Shown: one piece after another, positions 25,725-34,223 of the stretch
Layout: every line of letters starts with the position of its first letter
How positions within the stretch are numbered: the first letter of the stretch is position 1
Assembly: GCA_030539165.1 (NCBI GenBank)
Contig: JAUNSO010000023.1
Location: forward strand, 2,523-40,740
Direction: 5' to 3'
Length of the DNA stretch: 38,218 nucleotides
DNA from: a bacterium
GTDB lineage: Bacteria > Bacillota > Clostridia > Lachnospirales > Lachnospiraceae
Translations under genes and position numbers: made by a program
Notes under the pieces: generated by a model
The model's input: the letters and a program-made list of their open reading frames with translations, nothing else
What the model was told of the DNA's origin: nothing
The model's database searches: none

Positions 25725-27389
25725 CTAATCCCGAAAAAGCTTTGTTCTGTCCATCCTCCGAATCTCATCACGACGAATCTTGCCATTGGTCGTCTTTGGC
25801 AGACTGTCCACAAATTCAATGACGCGGGGATACTTATAGGGCGCTGCCTCCCTCTTGACAAAGTCCTGAATATCCGTCTTCAGTTGATCTCCTGCTGTAT
25901 AGCCCTCTGAAAGAACAATGGTTGCCTTGACCAGATACCCTCTTTTCTCTGAGGGCACACCGGTTACGGCACATTCCAGCACAGCCGGATGCATCGACAG
26001 GATATTTTCGACCTCGGAGGGTCCGATTCTGTATCCGCTGGACTTGATGACATCATCCTTGCGGCTGACAAACCAGTAATATCCTTCTTCATCCTTATAG
26101 GCCAGATCACCCGTATGATAAATACCGTCACGCCATACGTACCGGTACTGCTCCGGATCATCTGCATAGCCTGAAAACAGTCCGACCTGACGGCTGTTGC
26201 CTCTTGGCAGCAGGATGATCTCACCCTCCTGATTGGGTCCGACAGGATTATTGTCATCATCCACTATATCCAGATGATAATAGGGTGTCGGTTTTCCCAT
26301 GGAGCCTACGCGAAGCTTTGCATGTTTCAGATTTGCAAGTGTCAGCGTCGTCTCTGTCTGACCAAAGCCTTCTCTAATCTCCAGACCTGTTGCATCCCGA
26401 AATGCACGGAAGGTATCCTCACTCATGGCTTCCCCTGCTGTTGTTACCTGCTGCAGGGAGGACAAATCATATTTAGAAAGCTTCGTGCGCACCAGGTAAC
26501 GATAGATGGTAGGCGGTGCACAGAAGGAGGTTACTCTGTATTTTTCTATGATATGGAGAATTTCATTGGCATAGAAATGATCATAATCATATGCCATGAC
26601 CGCACTGCCACACAGCCACTGACCATAGATCTTTCCCCATGCCGCTTTCGCCCATCCGGTATCTGCCAGTGTCAGGTGCAGTCCGCCATCCACGACACAC
26701 TGCCAGTATTCTGCCGTGATGATATGTCCGAGCGGATATGCATAATCATGCAGTACACCCTTTGGCTCTCCGGTGGTACCTGATGTAAAGTATAAAAGCA
26801 TCGGGTCATCATTCTGTGTCATCACACGTTCAAATGCTGTGTCTGCTTCCTGCATTTCCCGGTCAAAGTCAATGAAACCATCTCTGCCGCCCTTGACTGT
26901 CATACACACTGACAGTTCCGGACATTCTTTGCGTGCTTCCTCTACATATGCCGGTATATTTTCCTCCGGAGTACAGAGAATGATCCTGATGTCTGCCGTC
27001 TTCACCCGATAAGCAATATCGCGCTCTGTCAGCATATGGGTCGCCGGGATTGCAACCGCTCCCAGCTTATGCAGTCCAAGAAGTGCATACCAGTACTGAT
27101 AGTGACGTTTCAGAATCAGCATGACCTTATCACCGTGTCCGATACCAAATTTTCTGAACACATTGGCTGCCTGACTGCTTAAAGTGCTCAGATCCCGAAA
27201 TGTAAATGTTCTCTCTTCACCATGCTTGTCGCACCATACCAGTGCTGTTCTATCCGGCTCCTCCTTTGCAATCTCATCCACCACATCATATGCAAAGTTA
27301 AAATGCTCACCACAGGTGATTTCCAGATCTGCCAGTTCTCCCTGATCATTAAATGTTTCTTTACAAAATTTCTGATATATCACGTTCAT
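25725..27389 (-). CDS. AMP-forming acyl-CoA synthetase at the end of the fab operon
   Basis: A 554-residue ANL-superfamily ligase (acetyl/medium-chain acyl-CoA synthetase type). The P-loop TSGTTGEPKG, the TTAGEA and GFGQTE motifs, the YHTGDLAY hinge, and the catalytic lysine in TNGKIRRDEI are all present. It activates a carboxylic acid with ATP and CoA; chain length is not predictable. The ATG at 27389 lies 29 bp inside accA, so the gene is translationally coupled to accA and belongs to the fatty acid operon; a TTG at 27401 is less likely. No strong terminator follows: a 6-bp stem overlaps the stop codon without a T-run, and the next hairpin is at 25598-25639. Confidence 0.9.
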   Translation of the reverse strand: MNVIYQKFCKETFNDQGELADLEITCGEHFNFAYDVVDEIAKEEPDRTALVWCDKHGEERTFTFRDLSTLSSQAANVFRKFGIGHGDKVMLILKRHYQYWYALLGLHKLGAVAIPATHMLTERDIAYRVKTADIRIILCTPEENIPAYVEEARKECPELSVCMTVKGGRDGFIDFDREMQEADTAFERVMTQNDDPMLLYFTSGTTGEPKGVLHDYAYPLGHIITAEYWQCVVDGGLHLTLADTGWAKAAWGKIYGQWLCGSAVMAYDYDHFYANEILHIIEKYRVTSFCAPPTIYRYLVRTKLSKYDLSSLQQVTTAGEAMSEDTFRAFRDATGLEIREGFGQTETTLTLANLKHAKLRVGSMGKPTPYYHLDIVDDDNNPVGPNQEGEIILLPRGNSRQVGLFSGYADDPEQYRYVWRDGIYHTGDLAYKDEEGYYWFVSRKDDVIKSSGYRIGPSEVENILSMHPAVLECAVTGVPSEKRGYLVKATIVLSEGYTAGDQLKTDIQDFVKREAAPYKYPRVIEFVDSLPKTTNGKIRRDEIRRMDRTKLFRD

Positions 27390-28179
27390 CGTTCCTTCCA
27401 ATTTTTCTGTATTTCTCGTACCGTCTATCCAACAGTTCCTCAGTTGTCAGTTCCTTTAAAGCCGCAAATTTTTCATCAATCTGCTTCTGCAGTGTCCTGT
27501 AAAAGCGGTCATTGTCCGTTCCCGCGCGATACTGTCTTGGCTCCTCGATGATCCTCTCGATCACTCCCATGGAAATCAGATCCTCTGCAGTCAGTCTAAG
27601 TGCCTCAGCAGCTTCAGCTGCCTTCGCTGTATCCTTCCATAGAATGTTGGCGCAGCTCTCCGGTGAAACCACAGAATAATATGCATTGGACAGCATCCAG
27701 ACTTCATCTGCCACTGCAAGTGCCAGTGCGCCGCCGCTGCCGCCCTCTCCAATCACGACAGACAGTACCGGTGTCTTCAGCAGCATCATTTCCATCAGAT
27801 TTTCCGCAATTGCCTGTCCTTCGCCACGCTCCTCCGCACCGATTCCGCAGTATGCACCGGCTGTATCTACAATGCAGAGAATCGGGCGGTGAAACTTTTC
27901 AGCAAGCTTCATCTGGCGCAGTGCCTTACGGTAGCCCTCCGGATGGGCTGCTCCGAAGTTGCACTCAATTTTCTCTTTCGTATCATGTCCCTTTTCGATT
28001 CCAATCACTGTCACCGGCTGCCTCTGAAGCAGTCCGATTCCCGCGATCACAGCCTTGTCATCGCCAAATCTGCGGTCTCCATGCAGCTCTGTGAAATCAC
28101 CGATCAGTTTTTGGATATAATCTCCTGCCGTAGGTCTTTCTTTATCGCGTGCAAGCAATACTCTGTCATAATTTGTCAT
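27361..28179 (-). CDS. accA: acetyl-CoA carboxylase carboxyltransferase subunit alpha
   Basis: A 272-residue carboxyltransferase alpha subunit that, with AccD, transfers CO2 from carboxybiotin to acetyl-CoA to form malonyl-CoA. The biotin-carboxyl region DTAGAYCGIGAEERGEGQAIAEN and the GEGGSGGALAL glycine loop are typical. It is shorter than E. coli AccA (about 319 residues), lacking part of the N-terminal extension, as in many Clostridia. The ATG at 28179 directly follows an in-frame TGA and has GGAG 9 nt upstream. It is separated from accD by 88 bp with no clear promoter and overlaps the acyl-CoA synthetase by 29 bp. Confidence 0.95.
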   Translation of the reverse strand: MTNYDRVLLARDKERPTAGDYIQKLIGDFTELHGDRRFGDDKAVIAGIGLLQRQPVTVIGIEKGHDTKEKIECNFGAAHPEGYRKALRQMKLAEKFHRPILCIVDTAGAYCGIGAEERGEGQAIAENLMEMMLLKTPVLSVVIGEGGSGGALALAVADEVWMLSNAYYSVVSPESCANILWKDTAKAAEAAEALRLTAEDLISMGVIERIIEEPRQYRAGTDNDRFYRTLQKQIDEKFAALKELTTEELLDRRYEKYRKIGRNDERDISEIL

Positions 28180-28267
28180 TCACAATTCTCCAATCAGTTC
28201 TGTCATTCATTGTTCACCCTATTCTCCGACATGATCCCCTCATTGTTTCTGTATGCCCACATGACTC

Positions 28268-29152
28268 TTAAATGACTGCTTCGCTATGCAGCCTCAATAC
28301 TTTGTCAATATAATCCCTCTGCTCCGGCCGCTTCACGATCTCATCCACAAACCCACAGGAAAGCAACGCTTCTGAGCGTTGAAAGCCCTTGGGCAGTTTT
28401 TTCTTCAAGGTCTGCTGGATGACACGCGGTCCGGCAAAGCCCACCAGTGCATTTGGCTCTGCAAGGATCAGATCCCCCTCCATGGCAAAACTTGCCTCTA
28501 CGCCGCCCGTCGTGGGATTGGTCAGCAGTACAATATATAACAGACCTGCATCACTATGCTTCTTCACTGCACCGGATACCTTGGACATCTGGATCAGTGA
28601 CAGCATTCCTTCCTGCATCCTCGCTCCGCCTGATACTGTCACTCCGATTACCGGGAGCCTGTGATCCCTTGCATATTCAAAGAGCAGTGTGATCTTCTCT
28701 CCGACGACTGTTCCCATAGAGCCCATCATAAAATTGGAATCCATGGAAAAGATGCAGCATGGCTTGTTTCCGATCCTGATCCTGCCGCAGAGCACACCCT
28801 CTTTTTCTCCGCTCTTTTTCATTGCCTGTTTCAGTTTCTCATCATATTCTGGAAATTCAAGAATATTGGCTGATTCTCTGTCTCCATATAACTCCTCAAA
28901 AGAGTCCTCATCAGCTAAGAATAAGATTCGTTTTCTGGCTCCGATATGAAAATAGTAATTGCATAGCGGACACATATAGTAGTTGTCACGCGCCGCCTGC
29001 CGGTCAATCATATTCTTGCATGCAGGGCACTCATATTCCGTTAATTTGGATGCATCCTTATCTCCCGGCTTCAAGGTTTCTTTGTTATCCGTGCTGCCGG
29101 TACTGCCCTCCAGTACATTATCCGCTGTCTTAAACAACTCTCTTAAATTCAT
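28268..29152 (-). CDS. accD: acetyl-CoA carboxylase carboxyltransferase subunit beta
   Basis: A 294-residue subunit with the typical C4 zinc ribbon (CPACKNMI ... MCPLCNYYF, about residues 42-65) and the crotonase-like carboxyltransferase fold, including SGGARMQEG and TTGGVEASFAM. It pairs with AccA. Its start overlaps the end of accC by 23 bp and the ribosome site is poor (GGGA), so translation probably depends on accC. The N-terminal 35 residues are a polar Ser/Thr/Lys-rich stretch before the zinc ribbon. Confidence 0.96.
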   Translation of the reverse strand: MNLRELFKTADNVLEGSTGSTDNKETLKPGDKDASKLTEYECPACKNMIDRQAARDNYYMCPLCNYYFHIGARKRILFLADEDSFEELYGDRESANILEFPEYDEKLKQAMKKSGEKEGVLCGRIRIGNKPCCIFSMDSNFMMGSMGTVVGEKITLLFEYARDHRLPVIGVTVSGGARMQEGMLSLIQMSKVSGAVKKHSDAGLLYIVLLTNPTTGGVEASFAMEGDLILAEPNALVGFAGPRVIQQTLKKKLPKGFQRSEALLSCGFVDEIVKRPEQRDYIDKVLRLHSEAVI

Positions 29153-30530
29153 TTAATTTCCCATCCTGTCCTGCTTTCACAAATTCCATCCGCTCAGATA
29201 CAAGGTTCGTATCCTTGATAAATCCAGTCGAATAGGTACCGTTGATAAAGGATTCCTCCGAAATTGCACGCAGATGAAAATCACTGTTATTCTCCACACC
29301 GTATATAATCAGTTCTGAAAGAGCGCTCCTCATCTTACGGATGGCATTCTCTCTGGAGCGTGAGCATACAATCAGCTTGCCCAGCATGGAATCATAGTAA
29401 GGTGGTACCACACAGCCCTGATACAGTGCACTGTCAAATCTGATATTCGGCCCACCCGGTTCATGCAGAATCTGTACCTTGCCGCAGCTCGGTGTAAAAT
29501 CAGCCGCACTGGCCGCGCAGATTCTACATTCGATTGCATGACCCTCCAGCTTCAGATCTGCTTCCTCAAAGCTGATACAGCAGCCTGCTGCTGTCCTGAT
29601 CTGCCATTTCACAATATCCACTCCACATACCATCTCTGTGACAGAATGCTCCACCTGTAGTCTGGTATTCATCTCCATAAAATAAAACTGATCACCGTCG
29701 AGCAGGAACTCAATGGTTCCGACTGATACATACTGTACTGCAGCCGCTGCCTTTCTTGCCGCCTCATACATCTGTTCACGAATTTCCTGTTTCAGATCCG
29801 GTGCAGGGCACTCCTCAATCAGCTTCTGATTCTTATACTGGATGGAGCAGTCACGCTCGCCCAGTATGATAATCTTGCCATTCTGATCAGCCAAGAGCTG
29901 TACTTCTATGTGCTTGACCCCTGTCAGATATTTTTCCAGATAAAGTGCTCCGTCTCCAAACGCTTCCTTCGCTTCCTCAGATGCGCTTAGATATGCCGGT
30001 GCCAGTCCACTCTCCTGTTCTACAATACGGATGCCCTTGCCGCCTCCGCCGGAACGCGCTTTCAGTAGCACAGGATAGCCCAGCTTTGCTGCTGCTTTCT
30101 TTGCTTCCTTGCTATCCTTCAGGATGTCACTGCCGGGAATTACCGGAACCTTGGCTTTTTTCATGGTTCGGCGTGCTTCATCCTTGTCCCCCATCTTTCT
30201 GAGCACTTCTGATGACGGCCCGATAAAGGCGATTCTGTTCTTCTCACATTCCTCTGCAAAGTCAGCATTCTCTGACAATAGTCCGTATCCCGGATGAATT
30301 GCCTCCACACGACATTTTCTGGCCACTGTCAGAATCGCGTTCTGATTCAGATAGCTGTCACTGACCGGTGATCCACCGATGCAGTAGCTCTCATCTGCCA
30401 TGCTGACATGCAGTGCCTCTGCATCGGCCTCAGAATAAACAGCAACTGTCTTAATGCCCATTTCACGGCATGCACGTATAATCCTGACGGCTACCTCTCC
30501 TCTGTTTGCAATTAAAATCTTTGAAAACAT
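29130..30530 (-). CDS. accC: acetyl-CoA carboxylase biotin carboxylase subunit
   Basis: A 466-residue ATP-grasp enzyme that carboxylates the biotin on AccB. The N-terminal ILIANRGEVAVRIIRACRE, the glycine-rich loop KARSGGGGKGIR, EMNTRLQVEHSVTEMV with catalytic residues, and the C-terminal biotin carboxylase domain are all present. The start is the ATG at 30530, with AGGAGG 8 nt upstream; the GTG at 30539 would abut the ribosome site. It overlaps accD by 23 bp. A 163-bp gap with a 22-bp tandem repeat separates it from fabZ. Confidence 0.96.
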   Translation of the reverse strand: MFSKILIANRGEVAVRIIRACREMGIKTVAVYSEADAEALHVSMADESYCIGGSPVSDSYLNQNAILTVARKCRVEAIHPGYGLLSENADFAEECEKNRIAFIGPSSEVLRKMGDKDEARRTMKKAKVPVIPGSDILKDSKEAKKAAAKLGYPVLLKARSGGGGKGIRIVEQESGLAPAYLSASEEAKEAFGDGALYLEKYLTGVKHIEVQLLADQNGKIIILGERDCSIQYKNQKLIEECPAPDLKQEIREQMYEAARKAAAAVQYVSVGTIEFLLDGDQFYFMEMNTRLQVEHSVTEMVCGVDIVKWQIRTAAGCCISFEEADLKLEGHAIECRICAASAADFTPSCGKVQILHEPGGPNIRFDSALYQGCVVPPYYDSMLGKLIVCSRSRENAIRKMRSALSELIIYGVENNSDFHLRAISEESFINGTYSTGFIKDTNLVSERMEFVKAGQDGKLNEFKRVV

Positions 30531-30622
30531 TCCTGACACCTCCTGACAACCAATTTGCCCTCTGCTCTGATTTCTTCTCTATTACGATTTATACCGTAAT
30601 GATTGTGCTCTGATGGTGATGA

Positions 30623-30688
30623 TCCTGCTGCGTTTTTGCTCTGGTGCTGCTTCGTTCTTGTTTTGATGCTGCTTCGTTCTTGCTCTGG
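30623..30688. repeat. three 22-bp tandem repeats in the fabZ-accC gap
   Basis: Units at 30623-30644, 30645-30666 and 30667-30688. The 16-bp core TGCTGCTTCGTTCTTG is identical in units two and three; unit one matches 13 of 16. The remaining 6 bp are CTCTGG, TTTTGA and CTCTGG. No gene lies here. Copies may vary in number between strains. Confidence 0.75.
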
Positions 30689-30693
30689 AGATT

Positions 30694-31122
30694 TTACTTA
30701 GATTGATTAGCAACCGCAGCGAAGCTGAAATCGCCCTCCATGCAGCGTTTTCCATTCACGGTTGCCAGCCCATGAATGAAGTAAAAGGGCTTCTTCACGC
30801 GGGTAATCTCACCGTGAAAGACAACTGTATTTCCCGGTCTGACGCTTTCACGGAATTTTACGTTGTTAATGCCTGTATAGACAAATAATTTATCCTCACC
30901 GACATCTTCTTTGAAGAGTACAACCGAAGACTGTGCCATCATCTCACACAGCATCACCCCCGGTACGATCGGGTTGCCGGGAAAGTGTCCCTGCAGAAAG
31001 AATTCATCTCCCTTTACTGTATAAGAGCCTGTGAAAGTACCGTCTTCATTTACATCTGCTTCGTCCACAAGCAGCATCGGCTCCCTGTGGGGAAGGATTT
31101 TCTTTAATTCGTCACGGTTCAT
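30694..31122 (-). CDS. fabZ: 3-hydroxyacyl-ACP dehydratase FabZ
   Basis: A 142-residue hot-dog-fold dehydratase that converts 3-hydroxyacyl-ACP to trans-2-enoyl-ACP. PHREPMLLVD at 11-20 and the active-site segment GHFPGNPIVPGVMLCE are present, with H46 and E60 as the catalytic pair. Length is normal. The ATG has GAAGGGG upstream. It lies 39 bp after accB. No FabA/FabM partner is seen nearby, so how unsaturated acids are made cannot be said from this window. Confidence 0.95.
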   Translation of the reverse strand: MNRDELKKILPHREPMLLVDEADVNEDGTFTGSYTVKGDEFFLQGHFPGNPIVPGVMLCEMMAQSSVVLFKEDVGEDKLFVYTGINNVKFRESVRPGNTVVFHGEITRVKKPFYFIHGLATVNGKRCMEGDFSFAAVANQSK

Positions 31123-31161
31123 GATAATCCCCTTCCTGTTACATCCATCAGCAATATCAAG

Positions 31162-31674
31162 TTACTGCACCTCGAATATGGTCTGACCGTACTCCACGAT
31201 TGCATTCTCTTCAGCGCAAACGGAAACAATAACTCCGTCTCTGCCTGCTGTAATTTCGTTCATCATTTTCATGGCCTCGATGACGCAGAGGACATCACCC
31301 TTTTTCACCGCATCGCCTTCTTCTACGAACGGCGGCTCACTCGGAGACGGTGCTCTGTGGAAAATACCGAGTAAAGGTGCCTTGACCTCATCATATTGCT
31401 TACCGGCACTGCCGTGAGCGGCTGAGGCTGCAGACCCTGCAGTTGCCATCTCACCCTGATTCCACGCTGTGTCACCTGCTGCTTCCTGTCCGGTCCTGCC
31501 TGTTCCGTCTGCATGCTGCATTCCCCATGCTCCCAGATGGTTCATCTGCTGTGAAACAGTCTGTACCGGTTCCTTTTTCAACAGTAAACTGCTGCCCTCT
31601 TCCTCAATCTTTAATTCCGTCAGATTCAGCTTCTGAAAAAGTTCTCCGTAAAATGCTGCCTGTTGTTCTGTCAT
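31162..31674 (-). CDS. accB: acetyl-CoA carboxylase biotin carboxyl carrier protein
   Basis: A 170-residue BCCP. The C-terminal biotinyl domain (about 95-170) carries the modification site EAMKM with lysine 136; the N-terminal helix region (1-35) probably binds AccC. A Gly/Ala-rich flexible linker covers about residues 40-95. A good AGGAG site precedes the ATG. It starts 9 bp after fabF. Confidence 0.96.
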   Translation of the reverse strand: MTEQQAAFYGELFQKLNLTELKIEEEGSSLLLKKEPVQTVSQQMNHLGAWGMQHADGTGRTGQEAAGDTAWNQGEMATAGSAASAAHGSAGKQYDEVKAPLLGIFHRAPSPSEPPFVEEGDAVKKGDVLCVIEAMKMMNEITAGRDGVIVSVCAEENAIVEYGQTIFEVQ

Positions 31675-31683
31675 GGCTGTCTC

Positions 31684-32922
31684 CTACTCTGCTTTCTTGA
31701 AAGCAATACATCCGTTGTGTCCGCCAAAGCCTAATGAGGTTGACATAACAAAGTCTATCTCTGCCTGAACTGCTTCGTTCGGTGTATAATTCAGATCACA
31801 TTCCGGATCCTTTTCCTCGTAATGGATTGTCGGCGGTACGATGCCGTTCTTCATGGCAAGCACAGATGCCATCGCTTCTGCCGCACCGGTTGCTCCTAAC
31901 ATATGTCCGGTCATGGATTTTGTAGAGCTGATATGCAGCTTGTATGCATCCTCACCGAATACCTGCTTAATGGCAGCGGTCTCCATCTTGTCATTCATGG
32001 AGGTACCCGTTCCGTGCGCATTGAAGTAAATCTTCTCCGGCGCACATTTCACATTGCTTTCTTCCAGAGCAAGTCTGATGGCTCTGATGGCTCCGAGTCC
32101 TTCCGGATGTGGGGCTGTGATATGATAAGCATCTGCTGTATTTCCGTATCCGCAGACTTCCGCATAAATCTTCGCATTTCGTTTCTTTGCATGCTCATAT
32201 TCCTCTAATACAAGAATAGCTGCACCTTCACCCATGACGAAGCCGCCGCGTCTTGCATCAAACGGAAGTGACGCTGTATCGGGGTCTTCACTTGTGGATA
32301 AAGCCTTGCAGTTCGTAAAGCCTGCGATAGAAAGCTCATTTACCGTACTCTCTGTGCCGCCAGCAAGAATGGCATCTGCATAGCCATGCTTGATGGCATG
32401 ATAGGCTTCACCGATTGTATTGGTTGATGTCGCACATGCTGTGACGACCGGAAGCGTAGGTCCCTGTGCATTCAGTCTGATGGAAACTGCACCGGTCGGC
32501 ATATTGGAGATCAGCTTCGGAATGAAGAAGGGAGAGACTCTCCCCGGTCCCTTGTTAATCAGATTCCGGTACTCCTCCATAAATGTATTCATACCGCCGA
32601 TTCCGGAGCCGATGTAAACGCCCAGTCTCGTCGGGTCTGTATTCTCTTCTGTGATACCGCTGTCCTTGTATGCTTCATCCGATGCTGCAACTGCATACTG
32701 CATCACAAGATCTGAATGCCTGATCTCGGCAGGAGTTGCATAATATTTCTTTGCGTCGAAATCCTTCACCTCGGCAGCTACCTTCACTGCATAATCTGTT
32801 GTATCAAATCTGGTAATCAGACCGACACCGCATACGCCGCTTGTCAGGCTGTTCCAGAATGTCTCTGTATCATTTCCAATCGGGGATATGATTCCCATTC
32901 CCGTTACTACTACTCTGTTCAT
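31684..32922 (-). CDS. fabF: 3-oxoacyl-ACP synthase II
   Basis: A 412-residue condensing enzyme elongating acyl-ACP with malonyl-ACP. The Cys-His-His triad is C163 (VTACATSTN), H303 (AHGTGTSMND) and H340 (KSMTGHMLGA). The ATG has AGGAG 7 nt upstream. A 492-bp non-coding gap rich in repeats precedes it, so it and the genes after it may have an extra promoter or leader. As no fabH is visible, initiation of chains must come from a gene elsewhere or from FabF itself by decarboxylation; that is inference. Confidence 0.97.
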   Translation of the reverse strand: MNRVVVTGMGIISPIGNDTETFWNSLTSGVCGVGLITRFDTTDYAVKVAAEVKDFDAKKYYATPAEIRHSDLVMQYAVAASDEAYKDSGITEENTDPTRLGVYIGSGIGGMNTFMEEYRNLINKGPGRVSPFFIPKLISNMPTGAVSIRLNAQGPTLPVVTACATSTNTIGEAYHAIKHGYADAILAGGTESTVNELSIAGFTNCKALSTSEDPDTASLPFDARRGGFVMGEGAAILVLEEYEHAKKRNAKIYAEVCGYGNTADAYHITAPHPEGLGAIRAIRLALEESNVKCAPEKIYFNAHGTGTSMNDKMETAAIKQVFGEDAYKLHISSTKSMTGHMLGATGAAEAMASVLAMKNGIVPPTIHYEEKDPECDLNYTPNEAVQAEIDFVMSTSLGFGGHNGCIAFKKAE

Positions 32923-32967
32923 GATTGTTCTCCTCGTTATTATTTACTCAAGTGCCTATCCTAAAAT

Positions 32968-33108
32968 ATATCAAGTCTTCCAAAACGCTTATATTGCTTT
33001 AAAATTCCTGCTGGTTTGGACAAGTGTTTGGACAAGTAGCTCCCTTTAAACATATCAACTCTTCCAAATCACTCATATTACTTTGAAATTCCTGCTGGTT
33101 TGGACAAG
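32968..33108. repeat. pair of 57-bp imperfect direct repeats in the fabG-fabF gap
   Basis: The copies at 32968-33024 and 33052-33108 match at about 50 of 57 positions with no gap and a period of 84 bp. Each ends in GTTTGGACAAG; an extra copy of that motif lies between them (33026-33036). Inverted copies of the core occur at 33192-33201 and 33265-33274 and could pair with the direct ones. Another inverted repeat, AATTCCAA / TTGGAATT, lies at 33131-33138 and 33162-33169. No open frame with a ribosome site exists in the 492-bp gap 32923-33414. Confidence 0.8.
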
Positions 33109-33362
33109 GAAGCTTCTCAAAAGCATATTTAATTCCAAATATTTGTGGTTTTACAGAGAAATTGGAATTTCTGTACCTCTCTGAAGTTTTTCTTGTCCAA
33201 AATGGGCTATATCATTCCTGATTTCTGTCAAGTTTGGATTGTTGATTGCGTTTGAGCTATGCTGTTGTCCAAAAGCAGCCCATCAGTTGACATAACTTTG
33301 ATCCCAGTGCAACTTCTCTATATATACATCCCACCATCTGCTTGCTCACTTCATTCTCAACC

Positions 33363-33412
33363 AGCGCTTCTTCGAAGCGATGCACACGGAATCTTCGATT
33401 CCGGCGCTTTTT
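33363..33412. other. two adjacent hairpins directly after fabG, with plus-strand T-run
   Basis: CGCTTC-TTC-GAAGCG (33365-33379) and CGGAATC-TTC-GATTCCG (33387-33403), flanked by AGCGC (33363-33367) and GCGCT (33404-33408) which could close a three-way junction. On the plus strand TTTTT follows, so it looks like a terminator for an antisense or small RNA. On the minus strand, in the fab transcript, no T-run follows and it may stabilise or process the RNA 3' of fabG. Confidence 0.55.
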
Positions 33413-33414
33413 CT

Positions 33415-34155
33415 TCACACATACATTCCACCATCTACTTTGATCACCTCTCCGGTGATGTAGGAGGCGGTGTCTGCGGCTAGGAAGCTGACTGCATTTG
33501 CGACATCCTCGGGGGTTCCGTAGCGTTTGACGGGAACCTGATTAAGAATTGCTTCTGCTGCCTGTTCTGAGAGGGCTCCGGTCATCTCGGTCTGGATGTA
33601 ACCCGGGGCAACTGCATTGCAGGTGATTTCCTTGGCTGCATACTCCTTCGCAACGCTTTTCGTCAGACCGATGATGCCTGCCTTGGAAGCTGCGTAATTT
33701 GCCTGACCCACATTGCCCATCATTCCGACTACGGAGCTGATATTGATAATCCTGCCGTATCGCTGCTTCACGAATGGACGAATGCATGCCTTAATCATAT
33801 GGAAGCAGCCCTTCAGATTCACGTCTACTACACTGTCGAAGTCCTCTTCCTTCATCTGTAAGAGCAGCATATCCTTCGTGATTCCTGCATTGTTCACCAG
33901 AATGTCAATCCTGCCAAACTGTCCGATGACTCCGCTGACTGCGGTATTGACCTGTTCTGCGTCTGCCACATTGCATACGAAGAAAGCCGCCTTACGGCCA
34001 AGTGTCTCGATTTCCTCTACAATGGCTTTTGATGCGTCATTTTCCTTTGTTGCGAATACCGCAACGTCTGCGCCCTCTGCTGCGAGCTTCAGGGCAATTG
34101 CCCTGCCGATTCCTCTTGTTCCGCCTGTTACCAAGGCTACTTTTCCGTCAAACAT
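33415..34155 (-). CDS. fabG: 3-oxoacyl-ACP reductase FabG
   Basis: A 246-residue short-chain dehydrogenase reducing 3-oxoacyl-ACP with NADPH. Cofactor loop TGGTRGIGRA at 10-19, NNAG at 88-91, catalytic S140, Y154 and K158 (Y-x3-K). I chose the ATG at 34155, which gives the usual FabG length and start MFDGKVALVTGG with AAAGG 9 nt upstream; an ATG at 34203 adds 16 residues and has its ribosome site too close (2 nt). It is 68 bp after fabD and is followed by the repeat-rich gap. Confidence 0.95.
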   Translation of the reverse strand: MFDGKVALVTGGTRGIGRAIALKLAAEGADVAVFATKENDASKAIVEEIETLGRKAAFFVCNVADAEQVNTAVSGVIGQFGRIDILVNNAGITKDMLLLQMKEEDFDSVVDVNLKGCFHMIKACIRPFVKQRYGRIINISSVVGMMGNVGQANYAASKAGIIGLTKSVAKEYAAKEITCNAVAPGYIQTEMTGALSEQAAEAILNQVPVKRYGTPEDVANAVSFLAADTASYITGEVIKVDGGMYV

Positions 34156-34223
34156 CCTGCTATACCTTTCTTGCAACTTCATTCTGTATCTATCATCTGT
34201 CATATCCTTCTTTTCAGAAGCTG

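Noticed and set aside
30540..30693. Possible small minus-strand peptide across the 22-bp tandem repeat
   Set aside because: 22 is not a multiple of three, so repeats would shift frame; no start codon with a ribosome site was seen.
32968..33108. CRISPR array
   Set aside because: Only two long imperfect copies with a 27-bp interval; no further units and no cas genes.
33259..33483. Plus-strand open frame of 74 codons in the fabG-fabF gap
   Set aside because: No ribosome site, runs antisense into fabG, and contains the hairpins; not credible as a gene.
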